NCBI GenBank assembly: GCA_020445605.1
Contig: JAGRGH010000059.1
Span: 1 to 64,000, forward strand
From: Chromatiales bacterium
Lineage (GTDB): Bacteria > Pseudomonadota > Gammaproteobacteria > JAGRGH01
Direction: 5' to 3'
Length of the DNA stretch: 64,000 nucleotides
This document shows positions 18,650 to 27,427 of this stretch, piece after piece (the stretch's first letter is position 1; each line of letters starts with the position of its first letter). A program made the translations under genes and the position numbers. The notes beneath the pieces are model-generated. The model searched no databases. It worked only from the letters and a program-made list of their open reading frames with translations, and was not told the DNA's origin.

Positions 18650-19255
18650 GTGCGTTACATCCTGGTGCCTGTTGTGCTGGCGGCCCTGCTGTCCGCCTGC
18701 GCTGGCCCACTCGAAAATGCCGAGGGACTGCCCGGGGTGCCCGTCAGCTCGCCGGATTACATCATCGGGCCCGGCGACACCATCCAGATTTTCGTCTGGC
18801 GCAATCCGGAAGTGTCGATCACCATTCCGGTCCGGCCCGACGGCAAGGTCTCCACGCCGCTCGTCGAGGACCTGCAGGCCGCCGGCCTGTCGCCGACGCA
18901 GCTGGCCCGACAGGTCGAAGAGGCGCTGTCGGCCTATATCCGCGAACCGCGCGTGACCGTCATCGTGCAGTCGTTCGCGGGTACGTTCGAGACGCAGGTC
19001 CGTGTGGTGGGAGAGGCCCTGCGACCAACGTCGATTTCGTATCGTCAGGGGCTGACGCTGCTCGACGCGATGATCACGGTTGGCGGTCTCACCGATTTTG
19101 CCGCCGGCAACCGGGCGAGCATTGTCCGGGTGGTCGACGGCGAGCAACGTCAGTATCGTGCGCGCCTGGACGACCTGCTGCGTGATGGCGATATCAGCGC
19201 GAACGTCGCGCTGCTGCCCGGCGACATCCTGATCATCCCCGAAAGCTGGTACTGA
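18650..19255 (+). CDS. Short polysaccharide export lipoprotein (Wza-like, XrtA-associated)
   Basis: 201 residues from a GTG. The lipobox LLSAC puts the acylated cysteine at position 17. It has the Poly_export domain (YIIGPGDTIQIFVWRNPEVS...) and a SLBB domain (VRVVGEALRPTSISYRQGLTLLDAM). It is much shorter than Wza (about 380) and lacks the C-terminal outer-membrane helix, so it is probably a periplasmic ring that hands the polymer to the separate barrel protein at 21.9 kb. First of a tightly packed operon. Confidence 0.9.
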   Translation: MRYILVPVVLAALLSACAGPLENAEGLPGVPVSSPDYIIGPGDTIQIFVWRNPEVSITIPVRPDGKVSTPLVEDLQAAGLSPTQLARQVEEALSAYIREPRVTVIVQSFAGTFETQVRVVGEALRPTSISYRQGLTLLDAMITVGGLTDFAAGNRASIVRVVDGEQRQYRARLDDLLRDGDISANVALLPGDILIIPESWY

Positions 19256-19273
19256 CGGAGCGACCACCCGCCC

Positions 19274-20851
19274 ATGCAAGAGATCATTGCACAGCTCGGG
19301 GCCTATCTGCGCGGGATCTGGCGCCATCGCTGGACGGTGATCGCCATCGCGCTGATCGGTTCGCTGTCGGGCTGGGCGGTGATCGCGCGTCTGCCTGACC
19401 AGTACGAGGCCACGGCGCGCGTTTTCGTCGATACCCAGTCCGTGCTCAAGCCGCTGCTGAGCGGGCTGGCCGTCGACACCAATCCACAGCGCAAGGTGTA
19501 TCTGATCACACGCACCCTGCTCAGCCGGCCGAATCTCGAAAAGATCGCGCGGATGTCCGATCTGGACATCAACGTCACGACGCCCGAGAGCATGGAGACC
19601 CTGCTCGACGATCTGAGCGAGAGCGTCAAGCTCGCCGGCACCGGGCGCGAAAATCTCTACACGCTGTCGTTCACCGACTCCGACCCGCGCCAGGCGAAGC
19701 TGGTCGTGCAGTCGCTGCTGACCCTGTTTGTCGAGTCGAATCTCGGTGAGTCGCGTGAGGACACCGACAACGCGCAGCGTTTCATCGATCAGGAGATCAA
19801 GGAATACGAGCGGCGTCTGGTCGAGGCCGAAGAGCGACAGAAGGAGTTCAAGCGCAAGAACTTCGGCATGCTGCCTTCGCAGGGCGGCGGTTTCTACCAG
19901 CGGCTTGGACAGGCGCGTGGCCAGCTCGAAGACGCCAAGCTGGATCTGAAGATCAGCCAGGACATGGTCGCCGAAGTACAGCGTCAGCTCGACGGCGAAG
20001 AGCCGGTATTTGGTCTGGCGCGACCGCGCGCGAAGGTCAACGACCCGCGCGTGCAGCGGCTCGATTCGCGCATCGAGGCGCTCGAAAACAGAATCGACGA
20101 GATGTTGCTGCGCTATACCGAGGAATATCCGGATATCGTCGCCGCTCGCGAAACCATCAAGACCCTTGAGGGCGAGCGCGAGAAGCTCGTGGCCGAGATC
20201 ACGGGCACCGGTGGTGCGCTGCCTTCCGCCGAGGAACTCGACAACAACCCGGTGTATCAACAGCTCAGAATATCGTTCGCGAATGCACAGGCCGAGGTGG
20301 CCGCCAAGCGTGCGCGCGTGGAGGAACTCGAACGCCGTGCGGACGAGCTCGCGCAGCTCGTCAACGATCTGCCGCAGATCGAGGCAGAGCTGACTCAGCT
20401 CGATCGGGACTACGAGCTGAACAAACGCAACTACGATGCGCTGCTCGCGCGCCGCGAGTCGGCCCGACTGGCCGAGAAGGCCGAGACCACGACCGACGGC
20501 ATTCGCTTCCGCGTCATCGATCCGCCGCGGGTGCCGCTGGACCCATCGGCCCCGAACCGTCTGCTGCTGCTGTCGGCGACCTTTGTGGCGAGCGTGGCGT
20601 TCGGTGTGCTGCTGGCGTTCGTGCGCTCGCAGATCCGCGCGGTGTTCGACAACCGCCGCGAACTCGAGAAGATCGCCGGTATTCCGGTGCTGGGCGATGT
20701 CACCGTGGTGTGGACGCGTCCGCAGCGTGCGCGCCGTCGGCTCGCATCGTGGGCCTATGCGGCATCCTGGGCGATGCTGCTGATCCTCTACGGCGGGGTC
20801 ATGGCGCTGCATGTCATGTACCCGAATCCGCTCAAGAACCTGATCGGTTGA
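19274..20851 (+). CDS. XrtA-associated chain-length determinant (Wzz-like)
   Basis: 525 residues with a membrane helix near 20-45 (HRWTVIAIALIGSLSGWAVI), a long periplasmic coiled-coil (about 170-395, rich in Glu/Arg heptads) and a second helix near 435-455. A proline-rich motif precedes it (DPPRVPLDPSAPNR), and an extra C-terminal helix pair (YAASWAMLLILYGGVM) follows. This matches the PEP-CTERM-system chain-length family, which sets polymer length together with the tyrosine kinase that follows 4 bases downstream. Confidence 0.9.
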   Translation: MQEIIAQLGAYLRGIWRHRWTVIAIALIGSLSGWAVIARLPDQYEATARVFVDTQSVLKPLLSGLAVDTNPQRKVYLITRTLLSRPNLEKIARMSDLDINVTTPESMETLLDDLSESVKLAGTGRENLYTLSFTDSDPRQAKLVVQSLLTLFVESNLGESREDTDNAQRFIDQEIKEYERRLVEAEERQKEFKRKNFGMLPSQGGGFYQRLGQARGQLEDAKLDLKISQDMVAEVQRQLDGEEPVFGLARPRAKVNDPRVQRLDSRIEALENRIDEMLLRYTEEYPDIVAARETIKTLEGEREKLVAEITGTGGALPSAEELDNNPVYQQLRISFANAQAEVAAKRARVEELERRADELAQLVNDLPQIEAELTQLDRDYELNKRNYDALLARRESARLAEKAETTTDGIRFRVIDPPRVPLDPSAPNRLLLLSATFVASVAFGVLLAFVRSQIRAVFDNRRELEKIAGIPVLGDVTVVWTRPQRARRRLASWAYAASWAMLLILYGGVMALHVMYPNPLKNLIG

Positions 20852-20855
20852 CGCG

Positions 20856-21860
20856 ATGAGTACGATCGAAAAGGCCCTGGACAAGTTTGGTGACGACAGT
20901 GTCCGCTCTGCGAATGCACCCGAGAATGCACACGCGGTAACAGGCGCTGATTTTGGCTTTGGCGCCGGTGGGGCGGCCCCCCGCGTCGACGAGGTGCCGG
21001 TCATGGAACGGCACGAGGACCCGCTGCTCCAGTCCGACGCGGTTCACGTCAACCTGGAAGAGCTGCAGATCGAGGGCATGCTCACGCCCTCGGGTGGACG
21101 CACCATCACGGCCGAACAGTATCGACTGATCAAGCGTCCGCTTTTGCTGAACGCTTTCGGCCCGAACGCGATCGACAGCCCGAACCGTAACGTCATCATG
21201 GTGTCGAGCGCGCTGCCGAGCGAGGGCAAGACGTTCACCTCCATCAATCTGGCGATTTCGATCGCGATGGAACTCGATCGCACCGTATTGCTGGTTGATG
21301 CCGACGTCGCCAAGCCGGATCTGTCCAGGCGCCTGGGCATCGACCAGGCGCTGGGCCTGATCGATGTGGTGACCGGAGACGTGAAACTGCCTGACGTCAT
21401 TCTCCGCACCGATGTTCCGAAGCTCGCGGCACTACCGGTCGGCACGCGCAACCGCAATTCCAACGAACTGCTGGCCAGCCAGCAGATGAAGCAGACGGTC
21501 ATGGACCTGTCGCGGCGCTACCCGGATCGCGTGGTGCTGTTCGACTCGCCGCCGCTGCTGGCGACCAGCGAGGCCGTGGTGCTGGCCCAGCTGGTTGGTC
21601 AGATCGTGCTTGTTGTGGCCGCCGAGCGCACACCGCAGCAGGCCGTCAAGGACGCGCTTGGCATGCTCCCGAATACCGACAATGTGGGCCTGATCCTCAA
21701 TCGCGCGCGGCCGCGCAATGGCTCGCTGTACTACGGTGGCGGTTACGGGTACGGCTATGGCTACGGAGACGGCGGCTATGGCTACGGCGGCTATGGTGGC
21801 TACGGGTATGGCGGCTACGGTGGCTACGGGTCGTACGGCGGTTACGGCAAGACGAAATAG
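20856..21860 (+). CDS. XrtA-associated tyrosine autokinase with Tyr/Gly-rich tail
   Basis: 334 residues. BY-kinase ATPase domain: Walker A SALPSEGKTFTSINLA, Walker A' LLVDADVAKPDLS, Walker B VVLFDSPPLL. Such kinases pair with the Wzz-like protein just upstream and control polymer assembly by cycles of tail autophosphorylation. Residues about 288-331 are an extreme tail built of YG, GGY and SY units with 15 tyrosines, ending KTK (DNA 21718-21857). Family tails are usually far shorter. Next gene begins 54 bases on. Confidence 0.93.
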   Translation: MSTIEKALDKFGDDSVRSANAPENAHAVTGADFGFGAGGAAPRVDEVPVMERHEDPLLQSDAVHVNLEELQIEGMLTPSGGRTITAEQYRLIKRPLLLNAFGPNAIDSPNRNVIMVSSALPSEGKTFTSINLAISIAMELDRTVLLVDADVAKPDLSRRLGIDQALGLIDVVTGDVKLPDVILRTDVPKLAALPVGTRNRNSNELLASQQMKQTVMDLSRRYPDRVVLFDSPPLLATSEAVVLAQLVGQIVLVVAAERTPQQAVKDALGMLPNTDNVGLILNRARPRNGSLYYGGGYGYGYGYGDGGYGYGGYGGYGYGGYGGYGSYGGYGKTK

Positions 21861-21914
21861 CTCCGCCGCGGCGCCGACGCTGGCGCATACCTCCGGCCCC
21901 AGACTCGCCTGACC

Positions 21915-23354
21915 TTGACCCGTTCTTTCGCAAGCTGCACCACGGCGCTGGCCATGGCGCTTTCCGTCACGCCGGTAGCTGCCGCCGAATGGCGGCTGGC
22001 GAGCGGGGTCGATGCGCGAACGGTCTATTCCGACAATGCGACGCTGTCGGCCGATGAGCAGGAGTCGGACCTGTTCAGCTCGGTCGCGCCACGCCTGTCG
22101 CTGACCGGCACCGGGCGACACCTGCGACTGCGACTGGACTATCAGCCGCAGTATGTGTTTTCGCTGGCGGATTCAGAGAGCTCGCGGCTCGATCAGCAGG
22201 TGAATCTGATCGGCGACGCCGACTTTTTTGACCGGCGCCTGAGTTTCGACGGCCGGGTCCAGTACGGTCAGCGACAGCGCTCGAATCGGTCTGCCGGTGG
22301 ACTCGATGCATTCGACCGGACCGACAACCGGACCAACAGCCTGAATGTGGCGTTCAACGCGCGCTGGCAGTCGCGACTGTCGCGCTTTGCGAATTTCACG
22401 GCCCTGGCGGGGGTCACGCAGGTCTCCTACGACGTCGCGGATGCATCGGATACCACCGGGCTGCGTTTCGAGGCGGGCCTGGACAGTGGCAACTACTTCA
22501 ATCGCCTGCGCTGGGATACCCGTTTCCGCTTCCGGGAGTTCACTCGAAGCAGTGGAAGCGCGGATTCCTACGCGGACGGCAGTGCCGGGCTGAGATTTCG
22601 ACTGAATCGGCGCTGGTCGGCCTCCCTGCGGGCCGGTCTGGAGAACAACCAGTACGACACGAACCGCGGCGATGCCGCAAGCATCAACTGGTCGGCCGGC
22701 CTGAACTGGACACCCAGCAAGCGTACCTCCGCGCAGTTCACATTGGGCAAGCGTTTTTTTGGCACGACGTACGCAGCCACGGTCAGCCATCAGTCGCGCC
22801 GAACGCGGTTGACGTTCTCCTACAATGAAGAGATCTCACAGCGTCAGCTCGTGGAACTTGAGCTTCTGGAGTTTCAGTCGCTCGACGACGTGCTGGCCGC
22901 GGAACTCGGTCAGACCCTGATCCTGACCCTGCCGGACGGAACCGTACTGGCCGGCGTGCCCCGGCTCGGCGACGAGAACTTCGTCCGGCGCCGGTTTTCG
23001 CTCGACGCCGGCCTGTCACTGCGCCGATCGGCACTCGGATTGCAGCTGCACTACGAGACCCGCGAGTACGAACGCTCGGGCAGCTCCGAGGACGTTCTGT
23101 CGGCCAGCGCCCGGTGGAGCTATACTGTCGAGCAGAATCTCGGCCTGCGCACGGTGGCGACCGCACGCTGGCTCAGCGATTCAACCTCAAGTGGATCGGA
23201 ACGCTTCGCGTCCCTGCTGGCCGCGCTCGACTACCGGCTTGGTTCACGAACGCGGTTGACGCTGGAGGCCCAGCATCGCCGAAACGATTCCGACGTTTCG
23301 GACAGCGGTTATGCCGAAAATCGCGTCTCGCTCGGGGTCGGCGTTTCGTTCTGA
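21915..23354 (+). CDS. XrtA-system outer-membrane beta-barrel protein
   Basis: 479 residues from a TTG with a signal peptide (ALAMALSVTPVAAAEWR). The rest is a run of alternating amphipathic strands with Arg/Asp turns, ending in an aromatic C-terminal residue (VSLGVGVSF), typical of outer-membrane barrels. It matches the PEP-CTERM-system-associated outer-membrane family found between the kinase and the ATPase in these loci. It probably forms the exit pore for the polysaccharide. Start codon uncertain. Confidence 0.88.
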   Translation: MTRSFASCTTALAMALSVTPVAAAEWRLASGVDARTVYSDNATLSADEQESDLFSSVAPRLSLTGTGRHLRLRLDYQPQYVFSLADSESSRLDQQVNLIGDADFFDRRLSFDGRVQYGQRQRSNRSAGGLDAFDRTDNRTNSLNVAFNARWQSRLSRFANFTALAGVTQVSYDVADASDTTGLRFEAGLDSGNYFNRLRWDTRFRFREFTRSSGSADSYADGSAGLRFRLNRRWSASLRAGLENNQYDTNRGDAASINWSAGLNWTPSKRTSAQFTLGKRFFGTTYAATVSHQSRRTRLTFSYNEEISQRQLVELELLEFQSLDDVLAAELGQTLILTLPDGTVLAGVPRLGDENFVRRRFSLDAGLSLRRSALGLQLHYETREYERSGSSEDVLSASARWSYTVEQNLGLRTVATARWLSDSTSSGSERFASLLAALDYRLGSRTRLTLEAQHRRNDSDVSDSGYAENRVSLGVGVSF

Positions 23355-23362
23355 ACGGACCG

Positions 23363-24376
23363 ATGTACGAAAACTTCTACCACCTCGAACGCCGTCCCTT
23401 TCTGCTCAACGCGGACCCGGCGTTTTTCTATCGAAGCCACGCGCACAAGCGTGCGATTGCGTACCTGCGGTACGGCCTGAACCAGGGGCAGGGGCTCATC
23501 GTCATCACCGGCGAGATCGGCACCGGCAAGACCATGCTGGTGCGGGCGATGGCCGGCGCGCTGACCGACTCCAACATCGTTGCCGCCGAGATCGTGAGCC
23601 CGAGTGTCGATCCGGAGGATCTGCTCAGACTGATCGCCCGCGGGTTCGGTCTCGACCCCGAGCGTCGCTCCAAGGCGGAACTGCTCGGCCAGCTCGAGGC
23701 GTTCTTTCGGGACCAGGCCAAGGCCGGTCGCAGGGCGCTGCTCGTGGTCGACGAGGCACAGAATCTGCCGCGTGCCTCGATTGAAGAACTGCGAATGCTG
23801 GCGAACTTCGAACGTGACGGCCGCCCGCTGTTGCAGAGCATTCTGCTCGGCCAGAAGGAACTGCTGAACGCCTCGCTGGTTGGCGAAGACATGGAGCAGG
23901 TCCGTCAGCGCGTCGTCGCCGCCTATCATTTGACCCCGCTCGATCCGCAGGAGACCGGCGAGTACGTCCGTCACCGGCTCGCGCTGGCGGGCTGGAAGGA
24001 CGATCCACAGATCGACGCCGCCGTCTACGACCGCGTGCACGAACATACCGGCGGCATTCCGCGGCGGATCAATACCGTGTTCGATCGGCTGTTTCTATTC
24101 GGCTCGATCGAGGAACTGCATCACTTCGATCTCGCCGCCGTCGACGCCGTGATCGCGGAACTTGCGCAGGAACTCGCGCCGACCGCGGAGCCGGCCGAGC
24201 CCGGCGCCGCGACGATCGATTTCGCCGGCATGCGGCTGGATCATCGCCTCGCGGCGATCGAGCAGAAGGTCGACGCGCTGGCCGGCCAGCTCGGCAAGGG
24301 GCTCGAAGAGATCCGCGCGGCGATCCGCCGGATCGAACGCCAGGTCGTCGACCGCGGAAAGGAAGTTCGCGGCTGA
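23363..24376 (+). CDS. XrtA-associated AAA ATPase (ExeA-like)
   Basis: 337 residues. N-terminal MYENFYHLERRPFLLNADPAFFY is the ExeA/GspA-type opening; Walker A is GEIGTGKT and Walker B LLVVDEAQN. An arginine-rich sensor-2 region (GGIPRRINTVFDRL) follows. The C-terminus (about 275-337) has a coiled-coil-like helix. In XrtA loci this ATPase accompanies the barrel and export genes; its precise role is not established. Starts 8 bases after the barrel gene. Confidence 0.9.
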   Translation: MYENFYHLERRPFLLNADPAFFYRSHAHKRAIAYLRYGLNQGQGLIVITGEIGTGKTMLVRAMAGALTDSNIVAAEIVSPSVDPEDLLRLIARGFGLDPERRSKAELLGQLEAFFRDQAKAGRRALLVVDEAQNLPRASIEELRMLANFERDGRPLLQSILLGQKELLNASLVGEDMEQVRQRVVAAYHLTPLDPQETGEYVRHRLALAGWKDDPQIDAAVYDRVHEHTGGIPRRINTVFDRLFLFGSIEELHHFDLAAVDAVIAELAQELAPTAEPAEPGAATIDFAGMRLDHRLAAIEQKVDALAGQLGKGLEEIRAAIRRIERQVVDRGKEVRG

Positions 24377-24409
24377 GCCAGCCCGTGGACGGCGCCCCGT
24401 CACGCCCCA

Positions 24410-25540
24410 ATGTCCAAGATCGAACACGTCTGCGTCGTCGGCGCGCGGCCCAACTTCATGAAGGCCGCGCCGCTGGTGCGCGCGTTCGCGGCCTCCGGTC
24501 ACAAGCTGGCGCTGATCCATACCGGCCAGCACTATGACACCGAGATGGACCGCGCGTTCTTCGATCAGCTTGATCTGCCCGCGCCGGATGTCAATCTCAA
24601 CGTCGGTTCCGCGAGCCATGCGCGCCAGACCGCGGAGGTCATGCTGCGCATCGAGCCGGAGTTGCTGCGTCTGAAGCCGCGCTGGCTGCTGGTGGTCGGC
24701 GATGTGAACTCGACGCTCGCCGCGGCCCTGGTCGCGGTGAAACTCGGCATCGCCGTCGCGCACGTCGAGGCCGGTCTGCGCAGCGGTGATCGCACCATGC
24801 CCGAGGAAATCAACCGCATCCTGACCGACCAGCTCTCCGAGCGCCTGTTCGTGACCGAACCGGACGGCGTGGACAACCTGGTACGCGAGGGCATCGCGTC
24901 GGAACGTATCGCGCTGGTCGGCAACGTGATGATCGATACGCTGCATCACAGCCTGCTGCGTGCGGTTCCGGCCACGACGACCCTCGCTGGCCACGGTGGC
25001 GGCGATCTCGCAGCGGGGTATGGACTGCTGACCCTGCACCGGCCGTCGAATGTCGACGACCCAGTGGCACTCGCACGACTGATCGATGTGCTTTGCGAGA
25101 TCAGCCGACAGCTGCCACTGGTGTGGCCGGTGCATCCGCGCACGCGCGGTCGGCTCGCCGAGCCGGCCATTCAGGCGCGGCTTGCCGCAGCCCAGATCAT
25201 CCAGCTTGCCCCGCAGGGCTATCTGGAGATGCTCGGGCTCATGCGCGAAGCGCGCGTGGTGCTGACCGACTCCGGCGGCATCCAGGAAGAGACCACGGCG
25301 CTGGGCGTGCCCTGCATCACACTGCGCAATTCGACGGAACGCCCGGTCACCATGACCGAGGGCACCAACCAGCTCACGGGTACCGATCCGGAGCGCGTGC
25401 GTGCAGCGTTCGCGAAGGTCATGGACGGTCGCGCTCCACGCGGGCGCGTCCCGCAACTGTGGGATGGCCATGCCGCGCAGCGGATTGCAGAGGCACTGCT
25501 TTCCAGGGAAGGTACGGCACATCAGGTTGCGCGCGCGTGA
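24410..25540 (+). CDS. wecB: UDP-N-acetylglucosamine 2-epimerase
   Basis: 376 residues. Converts UDP-GlcNAc to UDP-ManNAc. Motifs: VGARPNFMKAAPLVRAF, HTGQHYD, HVEAGLRSGDRTMPEEINR with catalytic Asp/Glu, and LTDSGGIQEE near the C-terminus, all conserved in the hydrolysing/non-hydrolysing epimerase family. Supplies an N-acetylmannosamine-type precursor for the exopolysaccharide. Overlaps the next gene by 4 bases. Confidence 0.94.
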   Translation: MSKIEHVCVVGARPNFMKAAPLVRAFAASGHKLALIHTGQHYDTEMDRAFFDQLDLPAPDVNLNVGSASHARQTAEVMLRIEPELLRLKPRWLLVVGDVNSTLAAALVAVKLGIAVAHVEAGLRSGDRTMPEEINRILTDQLSERLFVTEPDGVDNLVREGIASERIALVGNVMIDTLHHSLLRAVPATTTLAGHGGGDLAAGYGLLTLHRPSNVDDPVALARLIDVLCEISRQLPLVWPVHPRTRGRLAEPAIQARLAAAQIIQLAPQGYLEMLGLMREARVVLTDSGGIQEETTALGVPCITLRNSTERPVTMTEGTNQLTGTDPERVRAAFAKVMDGRAPRGRVPQLWDGHAAQRIAEALLSREGTAHQVARA

Positions 25541-26385
25541 GCGATCCGGTCAATGCGATGAGCGTGGATGTCGAGGACTGGTACCAGGTCTCGGCGTTCG
25601 AGAAGCATATTGAGCGTGCGGACTGGCCACGACTCGAATCCAGAGTGCGCGCGAATGTCGAGCGCATCCTCGAACTGTTCGAGCAGCACGGGGTTCGCGC
25701 GACCTTCTTCGTCCTGGGCTGGATCGCCGAGCGCGAGCCGGGCCTGGTCGCGGCGATCGCGGCAGCCGGCCACGAGATCGCCAGCCACGGCTGGCAGCAT
25801 GTGCGCGTCATTCACCAGGATCCGGACGCGTTCCGCGCGGATGCCAGGGATACGCGTGCACTGTTGCAGGATCAGTCCGGGCAGCCCGTGGACGGCTATC
25901 GTGCGGCGAGTTACTCGATCGGCCGTGACAACCTGTGGGCGCTGGACGTGCTCGGCGAACTGGGCCACCGCTACAGCTCGTCGATCTATCCGATTCGTCA
26001 CGATCTGTACGGCATGCCCGAGGCGCCGCGGTTCCGGTTTCATCCGAACGGCACGCAACTCGTCGAGGTGCCGGTCACGACCGTGGAATTCGCGGGCCGG
26101 CGCATGCCCTGCGGCGGCGGCGGATTCTTTCGACTGTATCCGTATGCGTTCTCGCGCTGGGCACTGCGCCGGGTGAATCGCGTCGATGGCGAGAGCGCGG
26201 TGTTCTATTTTCATCCCTGGGAGATCGATCCGGCCCAGCCGCGTCCGACCGCGCGCTTGCCCGCGCGTACCCGCCTGCGTCATTACCTGAATCTCGGACG
26301 CATGCAGGCGCGGCTCGCGCAGCTCTGCGGTGATTTTCGCTGGGATCGCATGGATCGCGTTTTTCTGCCGCCCGCCGGCGCCTGA
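25537..26385 (+). CDS. XrtA-system polysaccharide deacetylase
   Basis: 282 residues from a GTG that overlaps the wecB stop (GTGA); an ATG at 25558 is an alternative. NodB-homology domain: VDVEDWYQVSAFE (the DVED form of motif 1), ATFFVLGWIAER, HEIASHGWQHVRV (metal histidines), GYRAASYSI and YFHPWEID. It should remove acetyl groups from the polymer's amino sugars. It matches the deacetylase family specific to exosortase A loci. Confidence 0.92.
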   Translation: MSDPVNAMSVDVEDWYQVSAFEKHIERADWPRLESRVRANVERILELFEQHGVRATFFVLGWIAEREPGLVAAIAAAGHEIASHGWQHVRVIHQDPDAFRADARDTRALLQDQSGQPVDGYRAASYSIGRDNLWALDVLGELGHRYSSSIYPIRHDLYGMPEAPRFRFHPNGTQLVEVPVTTVEFAGRRMPCGGGGFFRLYPYAFSRWALRRVNRVDGESAVFYFHPWEIDPAQPRPTARLPARTRLRHYLNLGRMQARLAQLCGDFRWDRMDRVFLPPAGA

Positions 26386-27425
26386 TGGGCGAGGCGGTCA
26401 CCGTCCGGCGCCTCGACGACGCCGGCTGCGTGCAATGGGATGCCTACTGTGCGCGTGCCGGGCAGGCGGGGTTTTTTCACCGCAGCGGCTGGCGCGCGAT
26501 CATGGATGGCGTGTTCGGTCACCGCGCGCACTACCTGTATGCCGAACGCGCGGGTGTGATCACCGGCATTCTGCCGCTCGCGCATGTGCGCTCGCGGCTG
26601 TTCGCAAACGCCCTGGTATCCGTGCCGTTCCTGGTCCATGCCGGTGTCGTGGCCGATGATGTCGAGTCGCGAACAGCGCTGGAACGCGCCGCGATCGATC
26701 TCGCGCATGATCTCGGCGTCGACTACCTGGAGCTTCGCGAGCGCGAGCCGGTCGAGTGCGACTGGCCGCGACGCGAGGGGCTGTATGCCTGGTTCGCGCG
26801 CGAGATCGCAGCGGACGACGAAACCAACCTCATGGCGATCCCGCGCAAGCAGCGCGCGATGGTTCGCAAGGGCATCGGCAACGGACTGGTCGATGTGATC
26901 GATTCCGATCCGGCACGCCTGTATCGCTGCTACTCGGAATCCCTGCGCAACCTCGGCACGCCGATGTTCTCGCGGCACTATTTTCCGGCCCTGCTCGAAA
27001 CCTTCGGTGGGCAGGCCGAGGTTCTGACGGTTGAACACCGGGGCCGCGCGCTCGCCGCCGTGCTGAGCTTCTATCATCGCGACAGCGTGCTGCCGTACTA
27101 CGGCGGTGGCGTTGCGGCGGCGCGCGAACTGAAGGCCGCGGATTTCATGTACTGGCGGCTGCTCTCGCGCGCGGCCGAGCGCGGAGTGCGTGAGTTCGAC
27201 TATGGTCGCAGCAAGCTCGGCAGCGGTTCGTACAGCTTCAAGAAGAACTGGGGTTTCGAACCGCGCCCGCTGGCCTATCGCTACCAGCTCGTGCGTGCGC
27301 GCGAACTGCCGGACACCAATCCGAACAACCCGCGCTACCGCAGGTTCATCGCTGCGTGGAAACACCTGCCGCTGGCCGTCGCGAATCGTGTCGGCCCGGT
27401 CATCGTGCGCCAGACGACCGGCTGA
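26385..27425 (+). CDS. FemAB-like acyltransferase, XrtA-associated
   Basis: 346 residues with a GNAT/FemAB fold. The C-terminal half reads AAVLSFYHRDSVLPYYGGG, ...DFMYWRLLSRAAERGVREFDYGRSK and FKKNWGF, typical of the PEP-CTERM-system FemAB family. Members of the wider family transfer aminoacyl groups from tRNA; here it may decorate the polysaccharide or a carrier. Its ATG shares one base with the preceding stop. Confidence 0.9.
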   Translation: MGEAVTVRRLDDAGCVQWDAYCARAGQAGFFHRSGWRAIMDGVFGHRAHYLYAERAGVITGILPLAHVRSRLFANALVSVPFLVHAGVVADDVESRTALERAAIDLAHDLGVDYLELREREPVECDWPRREGLYAWFAREIAADDETNLMAIPRKQRAMVRKGIGNGLVDVIDSDPARLYRCYSESLRNLGTPMFSRHYFPALLETFGGQAEVLTVEHRGRALAAVLSFYHRDSVLPYYGGGVAAARELKAADFMYWRLLSRAAERGVREFDYGRSKLGSGSYSFKKNWGFEPRPLAYRYQLVRARELPDTNPNNPRYRRFIAAWKHLPLAVANRVGPVIVRQTTG

Positions 27426-27427
27426 TC

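Noticed and set aside
21718-21857. Short tandem repeats taken for a CRISPR array or minisatellite
   Set aside because: The repeats are in frame and code for the Tyr/Gly tail of the kinase; there are no spacers.
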